From an uncultured Pseudomonadota bacterium (GTDB lineage: Bacteria > Pseudomonadota > Gammaproteobacteria > Burkholderiales > SCOH01): a stretch of 10,216 nucleotides of DNA. Both the position numbers and the translations under genes were made by a program. The notes beneath the pieces are model-generated. The model saw only the letters and a list, made by a program, of their open reading frames with translations. It did not search any database and had not been told where the DNA came from. Below are positions 1 through 5,835 of the stretch, one piece after another. Numbering within the stretch: the stretch's first letter is position 1; every line of letters begins with the position of its first letter. The stretch covers positions 1 through 10,216 of the forward strand of contig CALMFQ010000205.1 in assembly GCA_937863215.1 (NCBI GenBank). Reading direction: 5' to 3'.

Positions 1-214
1 TCTGGCACTGAATCCGGCAGCGCTGGCCGGCTCGCCGCCGACGCAGGCATGGGTGCTGGCCGATGGCAAACTGCAGCGCCGCAAGGTGCTGACCGGCACC
101 AGGCTGGGCGATTATCTGGAAATCCGCTCCGGCCTCAAGCTCGGCGAACGGGTGGTGATGCATCCGTCAACCGGATTGAAAGACGGCGCCAGTGCGCGCG
201 AGGCAGAAAAATGA
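1..214 (+). CDS. C-terminal end of a periplasmic adaptor protein (HlyD/MacA type), partial
   Basis: Only the last 70 residues are visible; the first complete codon begins at base 2 and the TGA is at 212-214. The visible part reads as the end of an adaptor: a beta-strand region with AWVLADGKLQRRKV, then a TGTRLGDYLEIRSGLKLGERVV stretch. This is the usual pattern of the membrane-proximal domain of MacA/HlyD-family adaptors, where a value/effect pair is followed by 'GL..GERVV'. The assignment also rests on context: the stop overlaps the ATG of a MacB/LolD-type ATPase by 4 nt (ATGA), and FtsX-type permeases follow, the standard order for a tripartite exporter. In such systems the adaptor joins the inner-membrane permease to an outer-membrane channel of the TolC type. 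No channel gene is seen here. The N-terminal signal or anchor lies outside the window, so a lipoprotein form cannot be judged. Confidence 0.8.
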   Translation, partial: LALNPAALAGSPPTQAWVLADGKLQRRKVLTGTRLGDYLEIRSGLKLGERVVMHPSTGLKDGASAREAEK

Positions 215-912
215 GTATCGCCGTCAGCCTGCGCAAGGTCGCCAAGACCTACTACCGCGGCGGACAGGCAGTGCCGGTATTGACCGATATCAGCTTCGAT
301 ATCGAGAGCGGCGACTTTCTCGGCCTGATGGGGCCATCCGGCTCGGGTAAATCGACATTGCTGAACCTGATCGCCGGCATCGATCAGCCCAGCTCCGGAC
401 AAATCCTGGTCGGCGGCATCGATATTGCGCAACTCAGCGAGACCGAACTGGCCGGCTGGCGCGCCGCGCACATTGGATTCATTTTCCAGTTCTACAATCT
501 GATGCCGGTGCTGAACGCACTGGAGAACGTCGAGCTACCGCTGCTACTGACGCGCCTGTCGGCACGCCAGCGGCGCCAGCATGCCGAAGCCGCGCTGGCA
601 ATGGTCGGCCTCACCGACCGCATGAGCCACCGGCCGAACGAGCTGTCCGGCGGCCAGCAGCAGCGCGTGGCGATTGCGCGCGCAATCGTCACCGACCCGC
701 AGCTGATCGTCGCCGACGAGCCGACCGGCGACCTGGATCGCAAGGCTGCCAGCGAAATTCTCGATCTGCTCGATCGCCTGAACAGCGATCTGGGCAAGAC
801 CATCATCATGGTCACGCACGACAGCCGTGCCGCCGAACGCGCACACCTGCTACGGCATCTGGAAAAAGGCGAGCTGCTGGATACGGCGCCGGCAGCCCTG
901 CATCGGGGCTGA
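211..912 (+). CDS. ABC transporter ATP-binding protein, MacB/LolD type
   Basis: This is a 233-residue stand-alone nucleotide-binding subunit that powers an exporter made with the FtsX-type permeases nearby. All motifs are intact: Walker A GPSGSGKST (41-49), Q-loop Gln93 in FIFQFYNLMP, signature LSGGQQQ (145-151), Walker B LIVADEP (165-171) with catalytic Glu170, D-loop GDLD (173-176) and switch His203 in VTHD. The FQFYNLMP and LSGGQQQRVAIARA wording is typical of the LolD/MacB/YknY group. The start at 211 is chosen because GAGG (200-203) lies 7 nt upstream and the ATG overlaps the adaptor stop. The frame stays open upstream to 49, but that part runs through the adaptor gene. The next gene begins 6 nt after the stop, so one mRNA is likely. 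The substrate cannot be read from the sequence; macrolides, lipoproteins, peptides or siderophores are all known for the family. Confidence 0.95.
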   Translation: MSIAVSLRKVAKTYYRGGQAVPVLTDISFDIESGDFLGLMGPSGSGKSTLLNLIAGIDQPSSGQILVGGIDIAQLSETELAGWRAAHIGFIFQFYNLMPVLNALENVELPLLLTRLSARQRRQHAEAALAMVGLTDRMSHRPNELSGGQQQRVAIARAIVTDPQLIVADEPTGDLDRKAASEILDLLDRLNSDLGKTIIMVTHDSRAAERAHLLRHLEKGELLDTAPAALHRG

Positions 913-918
913 CCGGCG

Positions 919-2082
919 ATGCCGCTGTTTTTCGTGCGCATGGCGCTGCAGAATGCCTTCCGGCACCGGCTGCGCGCGTTTCTTACCGTGCTCGGCATCG
1001 TCATCGCCATTCTCGCGTTCGGCCTGCTGCGCACCGTGGTGTCGGCATGGTACGGCGGCGTCGATGCCGCGTCCGACTCGCGGCTGGTCACACGCAATGC
1101 CATCTCGCTCACCTTCCCGCTGCCGATCGGCTACAAATACAAGCTGCGGCAGATCGAGGGCGTGACCGAAGTCAGCTACGCCAACTGGTTCGGCGGCATC
1201 TACATCGACGAGAAAAACTTTTTCCCGCAATTCGCCATCGATGCCGCCACCTATCTGCCGCTGTATCCGGAATACCGTTTCGACGAGCGCCAGCTCAAGG
1301 CATTCCTGCACGACAAGCGCAGCTGCGTTGTCGGCCGCAAGCTGGCCAATCGCTACGGCTGGAAAATCGGCGACGTGATTCCACTGCGCGGCAGCATCTA
1401 CCCCGGCAATTACCAGTTCGTCGTCGCCGCAATCTTCGACGCGGCACGCAAGAATACCGACACCAATCTGCTGTTTTTCCACTGGAGTCTGCTCAACGAC
1501 CGGATCGAGCAGCTTTATCCCGGCCGCGCCAATCACACCGGCGTGTTCATTCTCGGCATCGACAACGCCAGCCGTGCGGCGGAAATTTCCCAGGCGATCG
1601 ACAGGGAATTCAAGAATTCGCTGGCGGAAACGCTGACCGAAACCGAAAAAGCCTTCCAGCTCAGCTTTGTGGCGATGACCGAGGCGATCGTCGTCGCCAT
1701 CGAGGCAGTTGCCTGTGTGGTGATCCTGATCATCATGGCGGTGATGGCCAACACCATGGCCATGGCAGCACGCGAGCGCGCCGGCGAATACGCCACGCTC
1801 AAGGCGCTCGGCTTCGGCCCGGCGACAGTGGCGCTGCTGATCGTGCTGGAATCGTTGCTGCTGGCGGCATGCGGCGGCGGTATCGGCATTCTGGCTACCT
1901 TCCCGGTTACAGCATGGTTTGGCCATGTGCTCGACAACATCTTCCCGCTGTTCCACGTCACCACCCACACCTTGTGGCTGCAGGTGGCGGCGGCCGCTGC
2001 GGTCGGCCTGATCGCGGCTATCGCACCGGCAATCCGCTCGGCGCGCATCAATGTCGTTGACGGTTTGCATGCAATCGGCTGA
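919..2082 (+). CDS. ABC transporter permease, FtsX/MacB family (first permease)
   Basis: The protein has 387 residues with the four-helix MacB/FtsX layout. TM1 lies at about 20-40 after a basic amphipathic N-terminus (RMALQNAFRHRLR). A large periplasmic domain of about 210 residues follows, then TM2 at about 257-281, TM3 at about 306-330 and TM4 at about 352-373. The family signature on the cytoplasmic side of TM2 is ERAGEYATLKALGF (286-299), the coupling region that contacts the ATPase. The C-terminus ends in the usual PAIRSARINVVDGL pattern. There is no fused ATPase, so it depends on the separate ATPase just upstream. Only 6 nt separate the two genes and the ribosome site is weak, suggesting translational coupling. 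MacB-type transporters work by mechanotransmission from cytoplasmic ATP use to the periplasmic domain. Its probable partner permease is not adjacent but at 3854-5020. Confidence 0.9.
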   Translation: MPLFFVRMALQNAFRHRLRAFLTVLGIVIAILAFGLLRTVVSAWYGGVDAASDSRLVTRNAISLTFPLPIGYKYKLRQIEGVTEVSYANWFGGIYIDEKNFFPQFAIDAATYLPLYPEYRFDERQLKAFLHDKRSCVVGRKLANRYGWKIGDVIPLRGSIYPGNYQFVVAAIFDAARKNTDTNLLFFHWSLLNDRIEQLYPGRANHTGVFILGIDNASRAAEISQAIDREFKNSLAETLTETEKAFQLSFVAMTEAIVVAIEAVACVVILIIMAVMANTMAMAARERAGEYATLKALGFGPATVALLIVLESLLLAACGGGIGILATFPVTAWFGHVLDNIFPLFHVTTHTLWLQVAAAAAVGLIAAIAPAIRSARINVVDGLHAIG

Positions 2083-2159
2083 CGCAACATCTGCCGACCA
2101 ACAGCCGTTTATGGTTATGCAATTTCACTGAAAACGGGGAAATTACGACAAAGAAACAA

Positions 2160-2189
2160 TGGAATATCCACTCCAATATAAATATTGGA
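2160..2189. promoter_or_regulatory. Two adjacent inverted repeats, candidate operator
   Basis: TCCAATAT and ATATTGGA form a perfect 8-bp dyad around a 2-bp AA centre (2172-2189). One base to its left is a second short dyad, TGGA-ATA-TCCA (2160-2170). The right arm of the large dyad overlaps the predicted -35 box at 2185-2190. Placement and symmetry fit a binding site for a dimeric regulator of the downstream secreted-protein gene. No T-run follows, so it is not a terminator. The regulator is not known. Confidence 0.45.
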
Positions 2190-2212
2190 TTTTAATAAAA
2201 TACTGATAGAAT
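2185..2212 (+). promoter_or_regulatory. Candidate sigma70-type promoter for the small secreted protein
   Basis: The -35 is TTGGAT (2185-2190, 4 of 6 to consensus), the spacer is 16 nt and the -10 is TAGAAT (2207-2212, 5 of 6). It lies in the only clearly AT-rich stretch of this 228-nt gap, between the first permease and the gene at 2311. The predicted transcript start near 2219 leaves a leader of about 90 nt. No terminator was found for the upstream permease, so read-through is also possible. Confidence 0.45.
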
Positions 2213-2310
2213 CATGGCCATCAGATTGACGCGGCGGCATGGCCTGTTTGGTATTTGGCGTTCGCGGAATTTTGATCTTTACTGGAAGAAAACCAGCTCT
2301 AGGAGGGGCA

Positions 2311-2667
2311 ATGCGGCGAGCAAAACTGATGGCGGGATTGATGTTGATGGCGGCGACCTCGGCAATGGCGGACGCCATGCCCGGCGAACAGGCGCTCGGC
2401 GGCAGCTGGGATTGCGAATTTGCATTCAAGGTGGGCGACAAGTTCAGCGTCAATTTTTCTGCCGGCAAGTTTGCCCTGAAACTGAAAAACGAAACCATCG
2501 ACGGCACTCTGTCGGTATCCGACAGCGGCCTGCAACTGAAACCGAGCGACGCCGGCAAGGCGGCACAAGTTGGCGAATATCTGCCAGGCAAAGTATTCCA
2601 GTACACGGCACCGGCCGAACTGGTGCTCGGCGATGGCAATCCGGAAACCTACTGCACCAAGAAATAA
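2311..2667 (+). CDS. Small exported protein of unknown function with two cysteines
   Basis: The gene is not recognised. The chosen start gives 118 residues and has AGGAGG (2301-2306) 4 nt upstream; the frame is open further upstream to 2239, but that extension has no ribosome site and would bury the signal peptide. Residues 1-20 (MRRAKLMAGLMLMAATSAMA) look like a Sec signal peptide with cleavage after AMA, leaving a mature periplasmic or secreted protein of about 98 residues. The mature part has only two cysteines, Cys35 in GSWDCEF and Cys115 in YCTKK at the very end, which could form a disulfide linking both termini. The middle is rich in alternating polar and hydrophobic residues (KFSVNFSAGKFALKLKN, DGTLSVSDSGLQL), which suggests a small beta-barrel or beta-sandwich. 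It sits between two exporter permeases. A role as a periplasmic accessory is possible but is only inference. Confidence 0.8.
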   Translation: MRRAKLMAGLMLMAATSAMADAMPGEQALGGSWDCEFAFKVGDKFSVNFSAGKFALKLKNETIDGTLSVSDSGLQLKPSDAGKAAQVGEYLPGKVFQYTAPAELVLGDGNPETYCTKK

Positions 2668-2690
2668 GCTCTGCAGCAGGCATGAACAAG

Positions 2691-2717
2691 AAAACGGCGG
2701 GGTTCCCCGCCGTTTTT
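2691..2717. terminator. Bidirectional intrinsic terminator
   Basis: AAAACGGCGGGG (2691-2702) and CCCCGCCGTTTT (2705-2716) form a perfect 12-bp stem with a 2-nt TT between the arms. A T-run at 2713-2717 serves the + strand and the A-run at 2691-2694 serves the - strand. It lies 23 nt after the secreted-protein stop and 8 nt beyond the stop of the patatin-fold gene, so it can end both convergent transcripts. Confidence 0.92.
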
Positions 2718-2724
2718 GCATGCT

Positions 2725-3795
2725 TCACGCCAGTCGGAGATCCACCGCATGCTGCCGGCAAAATTCCAGCCCCGCCTCGTAACCTATGCGGTACAGGCTC
2801 TGCAGATTGGAATTGGACCAGTCGAGCACATCCGGCAGTTGTTCGTGCGGCACCCTGCTCATCAGCGGCACCTTGAGCAATTTGCGCTTCGGCTGGCCGG
2901 TCTGCGGATCGCGGTTGTGCTGGTATTCGAACAATTTCAGATCGTCGCGCGCCACTTCCACCAGCTGCGTAATGATCGACACCACCCAGGCATCGTACAG
3001 ATCGCGCGGCTTGCGCAGCAGATACTCCGATCCGAGAATGTCGAACACCACAATGGTATCGATATCGGTGTGCATGCCGCGCGCCTGCGGGTCGTCGTTG
3101 ACCAGCGCCTTGAAGTTGAGGCAATCGATTGCCGCACCTTCGATGTAGTCGTCGCCCCCCAGATGATACGGCGGGTAGATGAACGGAAACGCCAGTGCGG
3201 CACGGAAATGCTCGGCATTGATCTGCCGCTTGTCGAAGATATCCATGCGCCGCTGCGTCAGGTTGTAGGCATTGATGTAGAACTCCGGCTGCAACCCGGC
3301 CAGCCGGTCGAACGCAATCAGCTGCTCGACGAACGGCACATGCGCGCACAATCCCAGACTGTTCGGACCGAGTTCGGACGGGCACAATGTCGCCCACACC
3401 AGTTGCAGCCAGTCGGCCGCCAGACGCGTCAGCGAGCTGTCGTTGCTGTGTGCCAGCACCTGCTGCACGAACGGATTGGCAGCCAGCAGCTGGCGATACA
3501 GATCGGCGCCGCTGCCGGGCTTGTTGAACACCTTGAAATTGACCGGAAACGTGCGATACAGCATGTCGTCGATCCCCATATTGCGCGTATGCTGCAACGC
3601 GGCAACCGGATCGCCCTGCTTCGGTACCGTGTACAGCAGACCGATCAGCGCACCGGCGCCGGAACACGAGATGACGTCAAACGCCACCTTGCGCTCGGCG
3701 AACGCTGCCAGCGCCCCCGCCATCAGGGTCGCATTGGGCGCGCCGCCGCCCAGTACCAGAGCCAGTTTTCCCTTGCCACGCCTGCCTGTTGCCAT
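2725..3795 (-). CDS. Patatin-fold protein with altered catalytic motifs
   Basis: The protein has 356 residues and belongs to the patatin-like phospholipase group by its motif layout. Normal patatins use a Ser-Asp dyad: an oxyanion loop GGGxRG, a nucleophile motif GxSxG and an aspartate in DG(G/A). Here the first motif is LVLGGGAPNATLMAG (13-27), without the Arg-Gly. The second reads ISCSGAGAL (42-50), where the alignment puts Gly46 at the serine position and Ser45 just before it. The third is YIEGAAID, with Glu219 in place of Asp. The spacing between motifs is normal, so the fold is probably kept. There is no signal peptide or clear membrane helix, so it is probably cytoplasmic. ATG at 3795 is chosen because GGAGG lies 8 nt upstream; a GTG at 3801 leaves only 2 nt. 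It is antisense to the exporter genes. It may be a pseudoenzyme or use different chemistry. Confidence 0.85.
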   Translation of the reverse strand: MATGRRGKGKLALVLGGGAPNATLMAGALAAFAERKVAFDVISCSGAGALIGLLYTVPKQGDPVAALQHTRNMGIDDMLYRTFPVNFKVFNKPGSGADLYRQLLAANPFVQQVLAHSNDSSLTRLAADWLQLVWATLCPSELGPNSLGLCAHVPFVEQLIAFDRLAGLQPEFYINAYNLTQRRMDIFDKRQINAEHFRAALAFPFIYPPYHLGGDDYIEGAAIDCLNFKALVNDDPQARGMHTDIDTIVVFDILGSEYLLRKPRDLYDAWVVSIITQLVEVARDDLKLFEYQHNRDPQTGQPKRKLLKVPLMSRVPHEQLPDVLDWSNSNLQSLYRIGYEAGLEFCRQHAVDLRLA

Positions 3796-3815
3796 CGCCA
3801 CAACCTCCGCACACG

Positions 3816-3825
3816 GTTATAGAAT
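3816..3825. promoter_or_regulatory. Possible overlapping -10 elements of a divergent promoter region
   Basis: The gap between the patatin-fold gene and the second permease holds GTTATAGAAT. On the + strand this gives TAGAAT (3820-3825, 5 of 6 to the -10 consensus), and on the - strand TATAAC (3821-3816, 5 of 6). No convincing -35 box is found at 16-18 nt on either strand, so this is a weak call. It is the only -10-like AT-rich element in the 58-nt gap, and both genes need a promoter somewhere here. Confidence 0.3.
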
Positions 3826-3853
3826 GCTTGCAGGATAGACCACCGCCACACCT

Positions 3854-5020
3854 ATGCAGCTACCGTTCCGCTACATCCTGCGCAATCTACTGACCCGCAA
3901 GCTGACCACGGCACTGACCGCGGGCGGCATGGCGCTGGTGGTGTTCGTGTTCGCCACGGTGCTGATGCTGGAGGCCGGCCTGAAACAGACCATGGTCGCG
4001 ACCGGCAGCCCGGACAATGTCAGCATCATCCGCCAGTCGGCACAAACCGAAGTGCAGAGCACGATTGATCGCAGCCAGGCAGGAATCGTCGAGTCCAGTA
4101 GCCATGTTGCCTACCTGCCGGACGGCAGCAAAGCGCTGGCGCGCGAAGTGGTGGTACTGGTGGCGTTACACAAGAAAGCCGGCAACATTCCGGCCAATGT
4201 CGCGATTCGCGGCAGCGATAGCGCCGGGCTGGCAATCCGGCCGCAGATCCGGCTGCGCGCGGGGCGCCTGTTTCGCCCCGGCAGCAGCGAAATCGTGGTC
4301 GGCAGTTCAATCGTAGAGCGCTTTGCCGGTGCCGAGCTGGGGCAGAGCCTGCATTTCGGCCAGCGCGACTGGCACATCGTCGGCATCATCGATGCCGGCC
4401 GCACCGGATTCAATTCCGAGATCTGGGGCGATCGCGAGCAGATGATGCAAGCGTTCCGTCGCAGTGTGTATTCGGCAATCACGTTCCGTCTGGCCGACAG
4501 CAGCCACTTCGGGCAGTTCCGCCACGAGGTCGCCGGCGATCAGCGGCTGACGCTGGAAACCAAGCGCGAAACGCAGTTCTACGCCGACCAGTCGGAAATG
4601 ATGGCCAAGTTCATCAAGTATCTGGGTCTGGCGCTGTCGGTGATTTTCTCGCTCGGCGCCATCATCGGCGCGATGATCACCATGTACGCATCGGTTTCAA
4701 GCCGCGTTGGCGAAATCGGCACGCTACGCGCGCTCGGCTTCCAGCGCCGCAGCATTCTGCAGGCGTTCGTCGTCGAAGCGCTGCTGCTGGCCGGGCTCGG
4801 CGGGCTGGCGGGATTGTCCGCAGCATCCGGCATGCAGTTGCTGACGATTTCGACCATGAACTGGCAGACTTTTTCCGAACTGGCATTCAGCTTTACCCTG
4901 ACCCCGGGAATCTGCATCCAGGCATTGCTGTTCGCACTGCTGATGGGGCTGGTCGGCGGAGCGTTGCCGGCGCTGCGGGCGGCGCGCCTGAACATTGTCG
5001 ATGCGCTGCGGGCAGCGTGA
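3854..5020 (+). CDS. ABC transporter permease, FtsX/MacB family (second permease)
   Basis: The protein has 388 residues with the same plan as the first permease: TM1 at about 19-39, a periplasmic domain to about 250, TM2 at about 256-279, TM3 at about 302-325 and TM4 at about 352-374. The coupling motif EIGTLRALGF is at 287-296 and the end reads PALRAARLNIVDALRAA. The periplasmic domain contains typical MacB-core wording (LRAGRLFRPGSSEIVVGSSI and GQSLHFGQRDWHIVGIID). No ATPase domain is fused and none lies next to it, so it very likely shares the ATPase at 211-912. Such exporters commonly use two different permeases as a heterodimer, usually encoded side by side. The start at 3854 gives the expected short basic N-terminus (RYILRNLLTRK), though the ribosome site upstream is poor. 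No clear terminator follows. Confidence 0.9.
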   Translation: MQLPFRYILRNLLTRKLTTALTAGGMALVVFVFATVLMLEAGLKQTMVATGSPDNVSIIRQSAQTEVQSTIDRSQAGIVESSSHVAYLPDGSKALAREVVVLVALHKKAGNIPANVAIRGSDSAGLAIRPQIRLRAGRLFRPGSSEIVVGSSIVERFAGAELGQSLHFGQRDWHIVGIIDAGRTGFNSEIWGDREQMMQAFRRSVYSAITFRLADSSHFGQFRHEVAGDQRLTLETKRETQFYADQSEMMAKFIKYLGLALSVIFSLGAIIGAMITMYASVSSRVGEIGTLRALGFQRRSILQAFVVEALLLAGLGGLAGLSAASGMQLLTISTMNWQTFSELAFSFTLTPGICIQALLFALLMGLVGGALPALRAARLNIVDALRAA

Positions 5021-5086
5021 TGCGTTAATTGCTGCAACGCAGCATGCATATCGCTGTTGCACTGCAAAATTATCGTCAACCATAGC

Positions 5087-5115
5087 TTGAAAATGCCCGC
5101 CTTTCAGCGCAGAAT
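5087..5115 (+). promoter_or_regulatory. Candidate sigma70-type promoter for the zinc-ribbon gene
   Basis: TTGAAA (5087-5092, 5 of 6 to the -35 consensus) is followed after exactly 17 nt by CAGAAT (5110-5115, 4 of 6 to the -10 consensus). The start of transcription would fall near 5122, giving a leader of about 74 nt to the chosen ATG at 5196. The rest of the 175-nt gap after the second permease shows only short stems without T-runs. Confidence 0.45.
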
Positions 5116-5116
5116 A

Positions 5117-5128
5117 GAGCATATGCTC
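5117..5128. promoter_or_regulatory. Palindrome at the predicted transcription start, candidate operator
   Basis: GAGCATATGCTC is a perfect 12-bp palindrome centred at about 5122, where the promoter at 5087-5115 would start transcription. Outer arms GAATA (5112-5116) and TATTC (5131-5135) extend the symmetry, with two extra bases on the right. A repressor bound here would block initiation. The adjacent gene encodes a putative DNA-binding protein, so self-control is conceivable but unproven. Confidence 0.4.
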
Positions 5129-5195
5129 GATATTCACTGAAACAGACATGCACCCGGACTCACAAAAAATCGAAATCGAAGCGGAGGAACAAGAC

Positions 5196-5513
5196 ATGCA
5201 GAATGGCGCGGACATTCGTTTGAGAATCAATGCACAGGAGTCGGCAATTGCCGAACTGTGCCGCAAGTACTGGCTGGTATCCAGCCCGCCGCACTTCCAG
5301 TATTCGGTGGAAGAGCTGGCAGACGACTACGGCCTGGATGTGAAAGCAATCCACAAGGTGGTCGGCCAGAATTGCACCGCCACCGGCGAGCACACGCAAT
5401 GCGCCGTGTGCAGCAAGAAAATCGTCTACCGCAACCGCTCCACCTACAAACAGGTAAAGAGCTATCTGCTCAGCGAGTGGGTATGTCGCGAGTGCTACGA
5501 CAAGCGTGTCTAG
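5196..5513 (+). CDS. Small protein with helix-turn-helix-like and zinc-ribbon segments, function unknown
   Basis: The protein has 105 residues from the chosen ATG, which has GGAGG (5183-5187) 8 nt upstream. An earlier in-frame ATG at 5148 would add 16 acidic residues but has no ribosome site. Residues 37-56 (SVEELADDYGLDVKAIHKVV) resemble a helix-turn-helix: a helix, a turn at Gly46 and a second helix. Residues 69-100 hold two Cys pairs, C69-x2-C72 and C97-x2-C100, separated by 24 residues, the layout of a four-cysteine zinc ribbon. The last third is basic (RNRSTYKQVKSYL). Together these suggest a cytoplasmic nucleic-acid-binding protein, perhaps a regulator; no family was recognised. It is probably a single-gene transcript, since a promoter candidate precedes it and a strong terminator follows 18 nt after the stop. 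Confidence 0.8.
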   Translation: MQNGADIRLRINAQESAIAELCRKYWLVSSPPHFQYSVEELADDYGLDVKAIHKVVGQNCTATGEHTQCAVCSKKIVYRNRSTYKQVKSYLLSEWVCRECYDKRV

Positions 5514-5531
5514 ACACTCTCCCCGCGCAAC

Positions 5532-5562
5532 AAAAAGCCGTGATCGACATCACGGCTTTTTT
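5532..5562 (+). terminator. Intrinsic terminator of the zinc-ribbon gene
   Basis: AAAAAGCCGTGAT (5532-5544) and ATCACGGCTTTTT (5549-5561) form a perfect 13-bp stem with a CGAC loop, followed by a run of six T (5557-5562). Because the left arm begins with five A, it may also work on the opposite strand, as a second stop for rpmG transcripts that pass the hairpin at 5597-5624. Confidence 0.93.
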
Positions 5563-5590
5563 ATTTGGCAGGCATCTATCGGCGCCACCA

Positions 5591-5624
5591 AAAACAAAAG
5601 CCTTTTCCACAGGGAAAAGGCTTT
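5591..5624 (-). terminator. Intrinsic terminator of the rpmB-rpmG transcript
   Basis: AAAGCCTTTTCC (5597-5608) and GGAAAAGGCTTT (5613-5624) form a perfect 12-bp stem with a 4-nt loop. Read on the - strand, the stem is followed by TTTTGTTTTTGG, a suitable U-rich tail. It lies 24 nt after the rpmG stop. Confidence 0.9.
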
Positions 5625-5648
5625 CACATAATTCTGTGCACCGCGTGC

Positions 5649-5804
5649 TTATTTCAGCTTGGTTTCTTTGTAAGCAACGTGCTTGCGTACTACCGGATCA
5701 AATTTCTTGATCTCCATTTTTTCCGGCATGGTGCGCTTGTTCTTGGTAGTGGTATAGAAATGACCGGTACCTGCGGTCGATTCCAGTTTGATTTTTTCAC
5801 GCAT
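5649..5804 (-). CDS. rpmG: 50S ribosomal protein L33
   Basis: The protein has 51 residues: MREKIKLESTAGTGHFYTTT, then the invariant KNKR (21-24), and an end of VRKHVAYKETKLK. This is a near-textbook L33 of the large ribosomal subunit. No cysteines are present, so it is the zinc-independent (C-) form. The ATG is at 5804-5802 with GAGG about 10 nt upstream, and the TAA is at 5651-5649. It follows rpmB by 31 nt, and the two genes are co-transcribed in most proteobacteria. The short N-terminus, without the MAKG seen in E. coli and Burkholderia, fits Neisseriales as recalled from memory. Identity is secure from the conserved core. Confidence 0.98.
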   Translation of the reverse strand: MREKIKLESTAGTGHFYTTTKNKRTMPEKMEIKKFDPVVRKHVAYKETKLK

Positions 5805-5835
5805 GATCGTGTTGCCTCTTCTGATGAGCGTCTAG

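Noticed and set aside
49..210. N-terminal extension of the ATPase
   Set aside because: This stretch encodes the adaptor C-terminus in another frame. The ATG at 211 has a ribosome site and gives the normal family length.
850..2070. Long open frame on the - strand opposite the first permease
   Set aside because: The product is Asp/His/Gln-rich without domains, while the + strand frame encodes a clear FtsX-type permease.
2121..2144. Stem AATTTC/GAAATT after the first permease
   Set aside because: Only 6 AT-rich pairs with a 12-nt loop and no T-run; too weak to call as a terminator.
2450..3667. Long - strand frame overlapping the patatin-fold gene
   Set aside because: It runs through the terminator and opposite the secreted-protein gene, and is out of frame with the patatin motifs; a shadow frame.
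5021..5043. Inverted repeats TGCGTT/AACGCA and GCTGC/GCAGC after the second permease
   Set aside because: The two stems exclude each other, are only 5-6 bp, and no T-run follows, so a terminator is not supported.
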